A DNA stretch of 64,000 bases from Levilinea saccharolytica (GTDB lineage Bacteria > Chloroflexota > Anaerolineae > Anaerolineales > Anaerolineaceae). Positions within the stretch are counted from its first letter, which is position 1. Every line of letters starts with the position of its first letter. Location of the stretch: positions 28,214-92,213 of the forward strand of contig NZ_LGCM01000058.1 of assembly GCF_001306035.1 (NCBI RefSeq), written 5' to 3'. A program made the position numbers and the translations under genes. The notes beneath the pieces are model-generated. The model ran no database searches and was not told the DNA's origin. It saw only the letters and a list, made by a program, of their open reading frames with translations. Of the stretch, positions 27,396 to 35,682 are shown piece by piece.

Positions 27396-27938
27396 ATGAA
27401 CATTGGGGATTTGGGGATTCCAGTTTGGTCGGGTGAGTTGGCGGAAACGCCCATCGGCCCCATCTGCGTGACGGTCTCAGAAGTGGGATTGCGCCAGGTG
27501 GCTTTTGCACCCCTGAGCGCCTGGGTTCCACAGCCCGGCGAGCATCCTCAGCCGCCGGAAACCGCGCCCGCCTGGTTGGGCCATGCCCTGGAGCAGGTGG
27601 GTGACTATTTGCAGTGCCACTGCCGCCTGTTTGGCCTGCCCATTGATTGGCGCGGCGTGGGCGGTTTTCAGCGCGAGGTGTTGGAGCTGACCCAGCGGAT
27701 TGCCTTTGGCGAGGTGCGCACCTACGCGGATTTGGCCCACGACCTAGGGCGGCCTCGCGCGGCCCGCGCCGTGGGCGGGGCGTTGGCGCGCAACCCCATG
27801 CCCCTGGTGCTGCCCTGCCACCGCGTGGTGGGCAGCGACCGCCGTCTCCACGGTTTTGGCGCGCCCGGCGGCATCGCCACCAAGGCCTGGCTGCTCCAGT
27901 TAGAGGGTGTGCGGATTGTCGATCAAAGACTGGGGTAA
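27396..27938 (+). CDS. ogt: Methylated-DNA--protein-cysteine methyltransferase
   Basis: The protein is 180 residues from the ATG at 27396, preceded by GGAGGGACGG. It removes alkyl groups from O6-alkylguanine by suicidal transfer to its cysteine. The active site reads LVLPCHRVVGSDRRLHGFGA, the helix-turn-helix reads FGEVRTYADLAHDLGRPRAA, and RAVGGALARNPMP precedes the cysteine. The N-terminal domain is shortened, as in many Ogt proteins. A TATACT lies shortly upstream. Its last bases overlap the EamA transporter gene. Confidence 0.95.
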   Translation: MNIGDLGIPVWSGELAETPIGPICVTVSEVGLRQVAFAPLSAWVPQPGEHPQPPETAPAWLGHALEQVGDYLQCHCRLFGLPIDWRGVGGFQREVLELTQRIAFGEVRTYADLAHDLGRPRAARAVGGALARNPMPLVLPCHRVVGSDRRLHGFGAPGGIATKAWLLQLEGVRIVDQRLG

Positions 27939-28839
27939 ATTTGCCCTGTTGGGTTTGATCTGGGGCTCCTCTTTCTTTTGGATCAAGCTGGGTCTGCGCG
28001 AACTGCCGCCCCTCACCCTGGTGGCGCTGCGCATCCTCCTGGCGGCGGTGGTGCTGACCCTCGTGGCCTGGGCGGGGCGCGTGCCTGTGGGCGGGCTGCG
28101 CCGCTGGGCCGATTTTTTGGTCATCGGCATTCTGAACGCCGCCTTGCCCTTTTTCTTAATCACCTGGTCGGAGCAGCACATCCCTTCGGGGGTGGCTTCG
28201 ATCTTAAACAGCACCGTTCCCCTCTTCACCATTCTGCTGTCGCCCTGGTTTGTACCGGAAGACCGCTGGACCGCGCCGCGCGTGGTGGGGATGGGGGTGG
28301 GCTTTTTGGGGGTGATCGTGCTGCTGTCGCCGCAGGCGTTTTCCAGCGGGCTGAGCGGCTCGCTGTCTGGGCACATCGGCATGCTGCTGGCGTCCATCTG
28401 CTATGCCGTCAGCCCCATTTACGCCCGGCGCCGGCTGAGCGGGCTGGACCCCCGCGTGCAGGCCTTGGGGCAGATGTGGGTGGCAGCCGCTTTGATCATC
28501 CCCATCGCCGGGCAGGTGGAAGCGCCGCTGACGCTGCCGCGCCTGCCGCTCTCCTGGCTGGCTGTGGGCTGGCTGGGGATTGTGGGCAGCTGCGCGGGCA
28601 ATTTGTTGTTTTATTCGCTGTTAAATTCGGTAGGCCCCACGCGCACCGCCCTGGTGAGTTACCTCTTTCCGCTGGTCGGCGTGATCTTAGGGGTGGGGCT
28701 TTTAGCAGAGCCGCTCACTTGGCAGATCTTCGCGGGCGGGGTGTTGATTATCGGCGGCGTGTTGTTGGTCAATGCGCGCCGCCTGTGGTTCTGGCCGCCG
28801 CGCAAGGCGTCAGGCGTGCATCTATTGGAGGAGTTATGA
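27916..28839 (+). CDS. EamA/DMT-family transporter
   Basis: The protein has about 307 residues and ten hydrophobic segments in two EamA repeats (LLGLIWGSSFFWIKLGL at the start and LLASICYAVSPIYARRRLSG at the start of the second half). Proteins of this family export or import amino acids and other metabolites. A TTG at 27916 has AGAGG at good spacing; a GTG at 27907 is the other option. The gene overlaps ogt at its start and era by 4 bp (ATGA) at its end, so the three are co-translated. Confidence 0.88.
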   Translation: MSIKDWGKFALLGLIWGSSFFWIKLGLRELPPLTLVALRILLAAVVLTLVAWAGRVPVGGLRRWADFLVIGILNAALPFFLITWSEQHIPSGVASILNSTVPLFTILLSPWFVPEDRWTAPRVVGMGVGFLGVIVLLSPQAFSSGLSGSLSGHIGMLLASICYAVSPIYARRRLSGLDPRVQALGQMWVAAALIIPIAGQVEAPLTLPRLPLSWLAVGWLGIVGSCAGNLLFYSLLNSVGPTRTALVSYLFPLVGVILGVGLLAEPLTWQIFAGGVLIIGGVLLVNARRLWFWPPRKASGVHLLEEL

Positions 28840-29753
28840 GTCAAGAGTCATCCTTTCGTTCTGGTTTTGTCACCCTGGTGGGCCGCCCCAACGTGGGAAA
28901 ATCCACCTTGCTGAACGCGCTGCTGAAGCAAAAAGTGGCCGCGGTTTCGCCCCGTCCGCAAACCACGCGCCGCCGCCAACTGGGCATTTTAACCCTGCCC
29001 CAGGCCCAAATGGTGCTGATGGACACCCCCGGCATGCATTCCCCCCGTCACAAGCTAGGGGAATTCATGAACGCCGAGGCCGCCGACACCCTGGGCGACG
29101 CGGACGCGATTGTGTGGCTGGTGGACGCCAGCCAGCCGCCCACGCCCGAAGATGAGGCCATCGCTGCCCGCATCACCGCGCTCAGCCAACCCCCGCCGGT
29201 CTTTTTGACCCTGAACAAGGTGGATACCTGTTCTGCGGCGGATGTGGAGCTGCGCCGGGGGCAGTTTGCCGCCCTGCTGCCGGGGGCAAATCTCTTCTTG
29301 ATCTCAGCGGCCCGCGGCCAGGGACAGGATGCCCTGCTGGCGGCCCTGGTGGAAACCCTGCCCGAAGGCCCGCCTTATTACGACCCGGATCAGATCACCG
29401 ATTTGTACGAGCGCGACATCGCCGCCGACTTGGTGCGCGAGGCCGCCCTGGTGCTGCTGCGCGAAGAAGTGCCCCACGGTATCGCCGTGCGCATTGATGA
29501 ATACACCGAGCGCAGCGAAAACAACGCCTATATCGCCGCCACCCTCTTTGTGGAGCGCGATTCGCACAAAGGCATTGTGATCGGCAAGGGCGGCGACATG
29601 CTCAAGCAGATTGGGTCGCTGGCCCGCCAAAAAATCGAAGAGATGTCGGACCGCAAGATTTTCTTGGAGCTGCGCGTCAAGGTGGATAAAAACTGGCGGG
29701 ATAACCCCGATGCACTGCGCGGGTTTGGCTATTCCACCGAAAAAGATTCCTGA
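28836..29753 (+). CDS. era: GTPase Era
   Basis: The 305-residue protein has the Era G motifs in order: GRPNVGKST (G1), QTTRRR (G2 region), DTPG (G3), NKVD (G4) and SAARG (G5). A C-terminal KH domain carries KGIVIGKGGDMLKQIG. Era binds the 3' end of 16S rRNA and aids maturation of the small ribosomal subunit. The ATG follows TTGGAGGAG and overlaps the transporter stop by 4 bp; the much longer open frame upstream of it is an out-of-frame shadow of that transporter. Confidence 0.97.
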   Translation: MSQESSFRSGFVTLVGRPNVGKSTLLNALLKQKVAAVSPRPQTTRRRQLGILTLPQAQMVLMDTPGMHSPRHKLGEFMNAEAADTLGDADAIVWLVDASQPPTPEDEAIAARITALSQPPPVFLTLNKVDTCSAADVELRRGQFAALLPGANLFLISAARGQGQDALLAALVETLPEGPPYYDPDQITDLYERDIAADLVREAALVLLREEVPHGIAVRIDEYTERSENNAYIAATLFVERDSHKGIVIGKGGDMLKQIGSLARQKIEEMSDRKIFLELRVKVDKNWRDNPDALRGFGYSTEKDS

Positions 29754-29785
29754 TCAACCTCGATTCATTTACGAAAGCAGGGACT

Positions 29786-30451
29786 ATGCTCAATTTTTGG
29801 TTTTGGCTGGCATTGGTGATGGCGGCGGCAGATTGGTTGGTGGTGGCGCGCGGCGGGGGGCGGCTGCGCTGGCTGACCAAGCCCGGGGCGCTGCTGCTGA
29901 TGATTGTGTGGTTCACCACCGTGGGCGCCTGGCGCGGCCCGCTGCTGTGGTTTGGGTTGGCGCTGGTCTTCTCTATGCTGGGGGATATTCTGCTGCTGCC
30001 GCCGCGCTTGTTTTTAGGCGGGCTGCTGGCCTTCTTAACCGCCCACGCTTTTTATGTGGTGGGCTTTAACATCTCGCCGCTGGCGTTCCGCTGGACGGCC
30101 TTGTTTTTGCTGCTGCCGGTGCTGCTGCCCATGGGTCTCTTTAATCAGCGCCTGCTGAACAAGATGCGCCGCGGCCCTGAAACCCGCCTGACCATCATCC
30201 TGGTGGTGACCTACAGCCTGGTGATCGGCCTGATGCTGATTTCGGCGCTGCTGACTCCCTTCCGCCCGGCCTGGCCGGTGGGCCCAGCCTGGATGGCGGT
30301 GGCCGGGGCGCTGCTGTTTGTGCTCTCCGATTCCACCCTGGCGGCGGCGCGTTTCATCCGCCCGCTGCGCTACAGCGAACTGACGGTGATCATCACCTAT
30401 CACGTCGGCCAGTTCCTGCTGGCGGGAGCGGCCTTGTGGATGTTTGCCTGA
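29786..30451 (+). CDS. Lysoplasmalogenase-like YhhN family membrane protein
   Basis: The 221-residue protein has about eight hydrophobic segments. Family marks are LTKPGALLLM near the start, LVFSMLGDILLL, then LFVLSDSTLAAARFI and VIITYHVGQFLLAGA, which carry the conserved Asp, Ser and His. YhhN/TMEM86 proteins hydrolyse the vinyl ether bond of lysoplasmalogens; that activity fits an anaerobe that makes plasmalogens but is inferred from the family only. It lies 32 bp after era. Confidence 0.88.
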   Translation: MLNFWFWLALVMAAADWLVVARGGGRLRWLTKPGALLLMIVWFTTVGAWRGPLLWFGLALVFSMLGDILLLPPRLFLGGLLAFLTAHAFYVVGFNISPLAFRWTALFLLLPVLLPMGLFNQRLLNKMRRGPETRLTIILVVTYSLVIGLMLISALLTPFRPAWPVGPAWMAVAGALLFVLSDSTLAAARFIRPLRYSELTVIITYHVGQFLLAGAALWMFA

Positions 30452-30481
30452 GGCCCAACCGAACTTTCTCTATCTAAACTA

Positions 30482-30537
30482 TTGACTCAGCCCAGATCGT
30501 CTGATATATTGGACTTAAGTCCAACATCTCAGACGAT
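30482..30537 (+). promoter_or_regulatory. Promoter embedded in a 42-bp nested palindrome
   Basis: TTGACT (30482-30487) and TATATT (30505-30510) are 17 bp apart. A perfect 16-bp palindrome TTGGACTTAAGTCCAA (30509-30524) is centred inside an outer inverted repeat ATCGTCTGA/TCAGACGAT (30496-30504 and 30529-30537), with 4-bp gaps on each side, so the whole 42 bp share one dyad. It covers the -10 box and transcription start of the IclR-PPOX gene and is the likely operator. Confidence 0.85.
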
Positions 30538-30546
30538 AGGTGCTGC

Positions 30547-31701
30547 ATGTCCGATTCTTTACCCCTTGGCGCCGCGGTCGAACGCACCATGCGCCTGGTG
30601 GAGCTGCTGCTGTCTGCTCCAGACGGCCTCACACCCCAGGAACTGCTCTTACAGCTGGATATCTCCCGCAGTACCCTCTTTCTGCTGCTGCGCAGTATGA
30701 AGGCATTGGGCTATGTGGAGCAGGCCGAGAAACGCGGCCGCTACTATCCTGGGCCGCGCCTGCAGGCCTGGCAGCAGTCCAGCTCGCCCCTCTCCCGCGA
30801 TCTGCTCACCGCCTTTTATCAGGAAGGTGCGCGCCTCAACAGCCCTGAAACCCTGGCGCTGACCGTGCGCGCCGAGGCGGGCGTGCTGGTGGTGGGCCAG
30901 GTGGAGGGCAGCCAGCAGGTGCGCAGCGTGCTCCAGCCCGGCCAGGTGTACCCCGGCCTGTGTGCCGCAGCCGAAGTGCTGGCGGAATTCCCCAATGCCG
31001 AGGTGCAGACCTACGGCTATCACTTTTGCGAAAATGAGGACAGCCTGGAACTGGCCCTGCCGGTGTGTCCCGACGGCGCCACCCCCCAGGCTGCCCTGCT
31101 GCTCAGCGCCCCGCGCTTCCGCTGGTCTTCCGAGGCCTTTCTGGAGCGCCACCTGCCCGAACAGCGCGCCCTGGCTGCCCGCCTTTCGCACCAGATGGGT
31201 GCGCCCGCCTACACCCCCTTTCACTATCACCCCGCTGCTCAGCTTCAGCCTTCCGGCCCGCTTTCGCCCGAAGAGATCTCCAGCTTCCTGCAAGGCCCCT
31301 GGACGGCGCGCCTGGCCTGTGTGCGCCCCGACGGCCGCCCGCACGTCATCCCCGTCTGGCAGGAATGGGACGGCAGCGGGTTTTGCGTGGTGGCCTGGCA
31401 GGGGTCGCAGTGGGCCGATTACGTTGCCCAGGACCCCAATGTTTCGCTGACGGTGGATGAACCCTGGCCCCCGCTGCGGCGGGTGGTGGTGCGCGGGGTG
31501 GCCGAGCCGCTGGCGGTGGGCCAGCCAGAGGCCCTGCACAAACTGGTGTGTTCCCTGGCCAACCGCTATTTGGGTCAGTTGACCCCCGGCCTGCTGGAGC
31601 AGGTGCAGGGGGCTTTCCGCATCCGTCCCGAGGCGGTACGCGGTTGGATGGGCGTGCCGGGGACGCCCGCGCGGGGATTGGCGCATGCATCTGGAAATTG
31701 A
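30547..31701 (+). CDS. IclR-type regulator fused to a PPOX/FMN-binding domain
   Basis: The 384-residue protein has an IclR-like winged helix at residues 8-70 (AVERTMRLVELLLSAPDGLT, then LDISRSTLFLLLRSMKALGY). A middle part of about 150 residues lies where the IclR effector domain would be but is shortened. Residues 250-365 form a pyridoxamine-phosphate-oxidase-like split barrel (PWTARLACVRPDGRPHVIPV, then DYVAQDPNVSLTVDE). PPOX domains bind FMN, F420 or heme, so the regulator may sense a flavin-type cofactor or its redox state. It lies directly behind the nested palindrome and overlaps the ABC ATPase gene by 17 bp, so it probably controls the transporter operon. Confidence 0.82.
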   Translation: MSDSLPLGAAVERTMRLVELLLSAPDGLTPQELLLQLDISRSTLFLLLRSMKALGYVEQAEKRGRYYPGPRLQAWQQSSSPLSRDLLTAFYQEGARLNSPETLALTVRAEAGVLVVGQVEGSQQVRSVLQPGQVYPGLCAAAEVLAEFPNAEVQTYGYHFCENEDSLELALPVCPDGATPQAALLLSAPRFRWSSEAFLERHLPEQRALAARLSHQMGAPAYTPFHYHPAAQLQPSGPLSPEEISSFLQGPWTARLACVRPDGRPHVIPVWQEWDGSGFCVVAWQGSQWADYVAQDPNVSLTVDEPWPPLRRVVVRGVAEPLAVGQPEALHKLVCSLANRYLGQLTPGLLEQVQGAFRIRPEAVRGWMGVPGTPARGLAHASGN

Positions 31702-32452
31702 GCAGCTCTCCCACACCTTTGCGGGCCGTCCGCCGCGCGCGGCCCTGGCGGAGCTGAGCTTCGCGGTGCCCTCCGGCCAGTTTACCGCCGTCATCGGCCC
31801 CAGCGGCTGCGGCAAGTCCACACTGCTGCGCCTGGCGGCGGGGCTGCTGCCCGTGCAGGAAGGGAGCCTGCGCCTGGGCGGGCAAACCCCGGCCCAGGCA
31901 GGCGCCCAGCGGCGCGTGGCCTGGATGGCGCAAAGCCCGGCCCTGCTGCCCTGGCGCACCGTGCGCGATAACGTTTTGCTGGCCCTGCGCTTTTTACCTG
32001 CCGGTCATGCCGCCCGCCTTTCGGCGGATGAGGCCCTGGCGCGCGTGGGGCTTTCCGATTCAGCCAACGCTTACCCTTTCATGCTCTCCGGTGGGATGCA
32101 GCAGCGCCTGGCCCTGGCGCGCACCCTGATGCTGGACGCCGGGCTGTGGCTGATGGACGAACCCTTCGCCGCTCTGGATGAGCTCACCCGCGAGCGCCTC
32201 ACCCACGAACTGCTGGATTTGTGGCAGGCCCAGCGCCCCACCGTGCTGTGGGTCACCCACCACATTCAAGAGGCTCTGCGGTTGGCCGACCGGGTGGTGG
32301 TGCTCTCCCCCCGGCCTGCGCGCCTCATTTTGGATCTGCCGGTGGATCTGCCGCGCCCGCGCCCCGAAAGCTCGCCTGCCTTCCAGGCGCTGCTGAGCCG
32401 TCTGCGCGCCGCCCTGGGCCTGGCCGCCGCACCAGCGGAGGAGGGCGCATGA
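31685..32452 (+). CDS. ABC transporter ATPase (nitrate/sulfonate/HMP type)
   Basis: The 255-residue protein has Walker A GPSGCGKST, Q-loop WMAQSPALLPWRTVRDNV, signature LSGGMQQRLALARTL, Walker B LWLMDEPFAALDELTRE and H-loop VTHHIQEALRLADR. The AALDELTRE form is typical of TauB/SsuB/ThiZ importer subunits. It overlaps the regulator gene upstream and the permease gene downstream, so all are translated from one message. With the permease and binding protein it forms a complete importer. Confidence 0.93.
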   Translation: MHLEIEQLSHTFAGRPPRAALAELSFAVPSGQFTAVIGPSGCGKSTLLRLAAGLLPVQEGSLRLGGQTPAQAGAQRRVAWMAQSPALLPWRTVRDNVLLALRFLPAGHAARLSADEALARVGLSDSANAYPFMLSGGMQQRLALARTLMLDAGLWLMDEPFAALDELTRERLTHELLDLWQAQRPTVLWVTHHIQEALRLADRVVVLSPRPARLILDLPVDLPRPRPESSPAFQALLSRLRAALGLAAAPAEEGA

Positions 32453-33222
32453 AGCCTCGCGCCGTCTGGAACCCCCGCGACCTGCTCAGCGCGGGTGTGA
32501 TCGTGCTCACCTTCTTCCTGCTGTGGGAATTGGGCGTGCGCCTCCTCGATATGCCGGTGTACCTGCTGCCCGCCCCCAGCCGGGTGATCCTCACCCTGTT
32601 CCAAAATACCTCCCTGTATGCTCAGGCTACGGCTCTCACGTTGGGGGAGGCTCTGGTGGGGCTGGTGCTGGGCCTGTCGGCGGGCTTCCTGCTGGCCAGC
32701 GTTCTGGTCTTACGCCCAGGGCTGGAAGGCGGCGTGATGACCCTGGCGATCCTGGTCAAATCCACCCCTATGGTGGCCATCGCCCCCCTGCTGACCCTGT
32801 GGATGGGCTTTGGGGTGCTGCCTAAAATCGTCATCACCGCCCTGATGACCTTTTTCCCCGTGCTGGTCAACATCCTCACCGGTCTGCAGCGCACCGATCC
32901 GGCCCTGCTGGACCTGTTCCGCGCCTGGCACGCCAGCCGCTGGGAGACCTTTATCTTTCTGCGCCTGCCCTCTTCGCTGCCCTATCTGTTCGCCGCGCTG
33001 AAGATCAGCGCGCCCCTGGCCCTCATCGGCGCGGTGGTGGCCGAATGGACGGGCGCCTCCGGCGGGTTGGGGCGCACCATGTGGCTGGCCTACACCAACC
33101 TGAACCTGCCGTATCTGTTCGCCGCCATCTTCATCCTGGCCGCCGTCGGCATGTTCCTGTATCAGTTTTTAGCCTGGCTGGAGGCCCGCGCGGTCTTCTG
33201 GCAGGTGCCCCGGCAAGACTGA
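32449..33222 (+). CDS. ABC transporter permease (TauC/SsuC/ThiX type)
   Basis: The protein is 257 residues from the ATG at 32449, which overlaps the ATPase stop by 4 bp. It has six or so membrane helices. The cytoplasmic EAA loop reads DLFRAWHASRWETFIFLRLP, followed by SSLPYLFAALKISAPLALIG, the usual contact with the ATPase. The KSTPMVAIAPLLTLWMGFG segment is characteristic of the nitrate/taurine/pyrimidine permease class. Confidence 0.93.
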   Translation: MKPRAVWNPRDLLSAGVIVLTFFLLWELGVRLLDMPVYLLPAPSRVILTLFQNTSLYAQATALTLGEALVGLVLGLSAGFLLASVLVLRPGLEGGVMTLAILVKSTPMVAIAPLLTLWMGFGVLPKIVITALMTFFPVLVNILTGLQRTDPALLDLFRAWHASRWETFIFLRLPSSLPYLFAALKISAPLALIGAVVAEWTGASGGLGRTMWLAYTNLNLPYLFAAIFILAAVGMFLYQFLAWLEARAVFWQVPRQD

Positions 33223-33252
33223 CCCTTATCCATAAAGAAAGGTAATGAAATT

Positions 33253-34248
33253 ATGAATACGAAGACGCTGTTTCGTTGGTTCCTGGGGATGGGAGTGCTG
33301 GTATCGCTCATGGGCTGCCGTCCGGCCCAGCCCGCTGCGCCCGACACGCTGACCTTTATGGCCGGCTACAAGCCGCAGGCCAACCTGCCTTTTGTGGGGG
33401 TGTATGTGGCGCAGGAGAAAGGTTTTTTTGCTGAGGAAAATCTTCAGGTGGATATTCAGCATTCCGCCGGGCAGGGGCAGCATTTGCAGTTGGTGGCGGC
33501 CGGCGAAGTGCAGGTGACTACCCAGGACGCGGGTATTTTGCTTCAGCGCCGTTCCTCCCCCGGATTGCCCCTGGTTTCCATCGCCCTCATCGGCCAGCGC
33601 GGGCAGCAGGCCTTTGCGGCCCTGCAGTCCAGCGGCCTGAAGACGCCCCAGGATTGGGTCGGCCGCACGGTGGGGTACAAAGGTTCCCCCCCGCCGGAAT
33701 TATTCGCGTTGATGGCGGCCAACAACTTGAGCCAGGACGACGTGCAGTTGGTGAATGTCGGCTTTGACCCGCGGATTTTATCGGAAGGCAAGGTGGATGT
33801 TTACCCCGTGTTTAAATCCAACGAACCCGATATGCTGCGCTCCTGGGGCTACGAGTTGACCCTGTGGGACCCCGCCGATTACGGCGTGCCCAGCCTGGGG
33901 CTGACCTACGTCACCAGCCAGGAAACCCTGGACACCCAGCCGGAGAAATTGGCGCGCTTCCTGCGCGCGGCCCTGAAAGGTATAGATTACGCCAGCCAGA
34001 ACCTGGATGAGGCCGTGGAAATTGTGATGAAATACGCCGGGGAACAGGCCGACCCGCAGCACCAGCGCTTTATGTTGGAGACCGAGCTGGCCGATTACCG
34101 CAGCCCCGTCACCGAGGCGCACGGCGCGGGCTGGCAGACCGAGGAACAGTGGTCAGCCCTGGCAGAGATGCTGCTGAAATATGAACTGGTGAAAGAAGTC
34201 AACGTGGCAGGCGCGTTTACCAACGCGCTGCTGCCCCAAAATAAGTAA
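33253..34248 (+). CDS. NMT1/THI5-like ABC substrate-binding lipoprotein
   Basis: The 331-residue protein has a lipoprotein signal peptide ending VSLMGC. The mature part starts with LTFMAGYKPQANLPFVGVYV and AQEKGFFAEENLQVDI, the standard opening of the NMT1/THI5 fold. ThiY-type members bind thiamine precursors and others bind sulfonates or nitrate, so the substrate cannot be assigned; a thiamin pyrimidine is one option, but no TPP riboswitch was seen upstream of the operon. It lies 30 bp after the permease and is the last gene of the unit. Confidence 0.88.
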   Translation: MNTKTLFRWFLGMGVLVSLMGCRPAQPAAPDTLTFMAGYKPQANLPFVGVYVAQEKGFFAEENLQVDIQHSAGQGQHLQLVAAGEVQVTTQDAGILLQRRSSPGLPLVSIALIGQRGQQAFAALQSSGLKTPQDWVGRTVGYKGSPPPELFALMAANNLSQDDVQLVNVGFDPRILSEGKVDVYPVFKSNEPDMLRSWGYELTLWDPADYGVPSLGLTYVTSQETLDTQPEKLARFLRAALKGIDYASQNLDEAVEIVMKYAGEQADPQHQRFMLETELADYRSPVTEAHGAGWQTEEQWSALAEMLLKYELVKEVNVAGAFTNALLPQNK

Positions 34249-34250
34249 TC

Positions 34251-34559
34251 CTAAGGCAGCCAGCGACCGATATCCGCCCAGGCATACTCCAGGTGAGCCG
34301 CAAGGTTTTTACCGGCCTTGCGTTTCACCTGGCGGTGGGCGAATTCCATCAGTTCCAGTCCGCCGATCTCATCCAGGCGGCGGCCGATCTGACGCGCGCC
34401 CTCGTGGCGGCACTGGGCGTTAAACGGGCGGCCGGGGCGTTCGGAGAGATAATCTTCCTTTTGACCGATGGTGATCAACTCGCTGATCAGGCGGTTGACC
34501 TCTTCGCGTTTCGCGGGAGGGCAGGGGGCCAAATTGAAAAAATCGCTAAAGAAACTCAT
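34251..34559 (-). CDS. Small conserved-looking protein of unknown function
   Basis: The protein is 102 residues from the ATG at 34559, which follows GAAGGAGAA. It begins MSFFSDFFNLAPCPPAKREE and is helical and basic, with two cysteines (CPP and NAQCRHEGARQIGRRLDEIG). There is no signal peptide or membrane helix. I recognise no family. It converges on the binding-protein gene with a 2-bp gap and is divergent from the PIG-L gene. Confidence 0.65.
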   Translation of the reverse strand: MSFFSDFFNLAPCPPAKREEVNRLISELITIGQKEDYLSERPGRPFNAQCRHEGARQIGRRLDEIGGLELMEFAHRQVKRKAGKNLAAHLEYAWADIGRWLP

Positions 34560-34611
34560 GCGCGCTTCTCCTTCAACGCCGGTCCTTGCGGCGCGGTTAA
34601 CATTTGATTTC

Positions 34612-34619
34612 ATTATACT
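34612..34619. promoter_or_regulatory. Overlapping divergent -10 boxes
   Basis: The short sequence ATTATACT reads TATACT on the plus strand (34614-34619), upstream of the PIG-L gene, and TATAAT on the minus strand (34612-34617), upstream of the gene at 34559. The -35 hexamers are weak on both sides. Confidence 0.45.
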
Positions 34620-34637
34620 TTATGGTAAAACAAAGCC

Positions 34638-35390
34638 ATGCGATGGATTTATCTATCCCCTCATTTAGATGACGCCGCCTATTCCTGCGGCGGGCTGATC
34701 TGGGAGCAGGTTCAGTCCGGCGCCCAGGTGGAAATCTGGACGATCTGCGCCGGGGATCCTCCCGACGGGCCGTTTTTCCCCTTCGCCGAGGAACTGCACC
34801 AGCGCTGGGGCACCAGCGGGCAGGCCGCCCTGGCCGTCCGCCGCGCCGAGGACCGCGCCGCCTGCGCGCGCCTGGGGGCCGTCCCCCGCCACTTTGACCT
34901 GCCGGACTGCATTTACCGCCGTCAGCCGGGCAGCGAGCTGCCCCTGGTGGAACGTTCGGAAGATTTGTTCCGCGGGCTGAACCCGGTGGAACAGCCCCTG
35001 GTGGACGCCTGGGCTCAGCGCCTGGGGCAGGCTCTGGAAGGGGAAGCCGTGCAGGTGGTCAGCCCGCTCACCCTGGGCGGCCACATGGATCACGCCCTGA
35101 CGCGCGCCGCGGCCGAAAAGCTGGGGCGGCGGCTGTGGTATTACCCCGATTATCCCTACGCCGCCATGCACGCGGTGGATGTGCCCGCCTGGCTGGGGCC
35201 GGGCTGGGAGGGTCTGTCCCAGGCCCTTTCCACTGCGGGGCTGGAGGCCTGGCAGGCGGCTGTGGCCGCCTACGCCTCGCAGATCAGCTCTTTTTGGCCG
35301 GGGCTGGAGGCCATGCGCGCCGCCGTGGCCGCTTACGAGCAGTCTCAGGCCGGTGTGCGCCTGTGGCGCAAGATTGGAGAAAGTGGATAA
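34638..35390 (+). CDS. PIG-L family deacetylase
   Basis: The 250-residue protein has the zinc-site signature YLSPHLDDAAYSCGGLI near the start and a second His site in PLTLGGHMDHALTRAA. Members remove N-acetyl groups from glucosamine conjugates, as in GlcNAc-PI or bacillithiol/mycothiol synthesis, or from glycolipids. The glycan is unknown here. The gene has its own promoter and is followed 40 bp later by the start of the DUF6754 cluster. Confidence 0.9.
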   Translation: MRWIYLSPHLDDAAYSCGGLIWEQVQSGAQVEIWTICAGDPPDGPFFPFAEELHQRWGTSGQAALAVRRAEDRAACARLGAVPRHFDLPDCIYRRQPGSELPLVERSEDLFRGLNPVEQPLVDAWAQRLGQALEGEAVQVVSPLTLGGHMDHALTRAAAEKLGRRLWYYPDYPYAAMHAVDVPAWLGPGWEGLSQALSTAGLEAWQAAVAAYASQISSFWPGLEAMRAAVAAYEQSQAGVRLWRKIGESG

Positions 35391-35418
35391 ATAATCACCT
35401 TGCGATTTGTTCTTGTGC

Positions 35419-35424
35419 TATACT
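35419..35424 (+). promoter_or_regulatory. -10 box of the DUF6754 cluster, start codon six bases away
   Basis: TATACT ends six bases (GGAAAC) before the ATG at 35431, so the transcript would start at or near the A of the ATG. No good -35 or Shine-Dalgarno was seen. Confidence 0.5.
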
Positions 35425-35430
35425 GGAAAC

Positions 35431-35682
35431 ATGCAAGAACGTTCATTCTGGTTATCCTGGGCGCACATCTTGCAACATTGGGGGTTGCGCGAACCCGTTG
35501 CAGCCTTACTTGAAGCTGGAGGGCCGCTGTCTTTCCTCCTGGCGCAAATGGTTTATTTGGGTCAACCTCTGTTAAGCGGATCTTCCTCGGCTGGGGCCTG
35601 GCAGGCTTTGGCGGAGATGTTGGAGGACCCGCTGCAAACTCGTTCTTTTGCCGCATTCTTGCGGGAGGAGGAGGTTGCGTAA
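35431..35682 (+). CDS. Small protein of unknown function heading the membrane cluster
   Basis: The protein is 83 residues from the ATG at 35431 and reads MQERSFWLSWAHILQHWGLR, then a helical region (VAALLEAGGPLSFLLAQMVY) and an acidic end. I recognise no family. Its TAA overlaps the ATG of the next gene by one base (TAATG), so the two are coupled. Confidence 0.65.
   Translation: MQERSFWLSWAHILQHWGLREPVAALLEAGGPLSFLLAQMVYLGQPLLSGSSSAGAWQALAEMLEDPLQTRSFAAFLREEEVA

Noticed and set aside
27978..28835. Long N-terminal extension of Era overlapping the EamA gene
   Set aside because: It is out of frame with the transporter, the true Era start at 28836 has TTGGAGGAG, and the translation before it is nonsense-like.
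30452..30546. TPP riboswitch upstream of the NMT1/THI5-type importer
   Set aside because: The interval is filled by a promoter and palindromic operator; the conserved THI-box text is absent.
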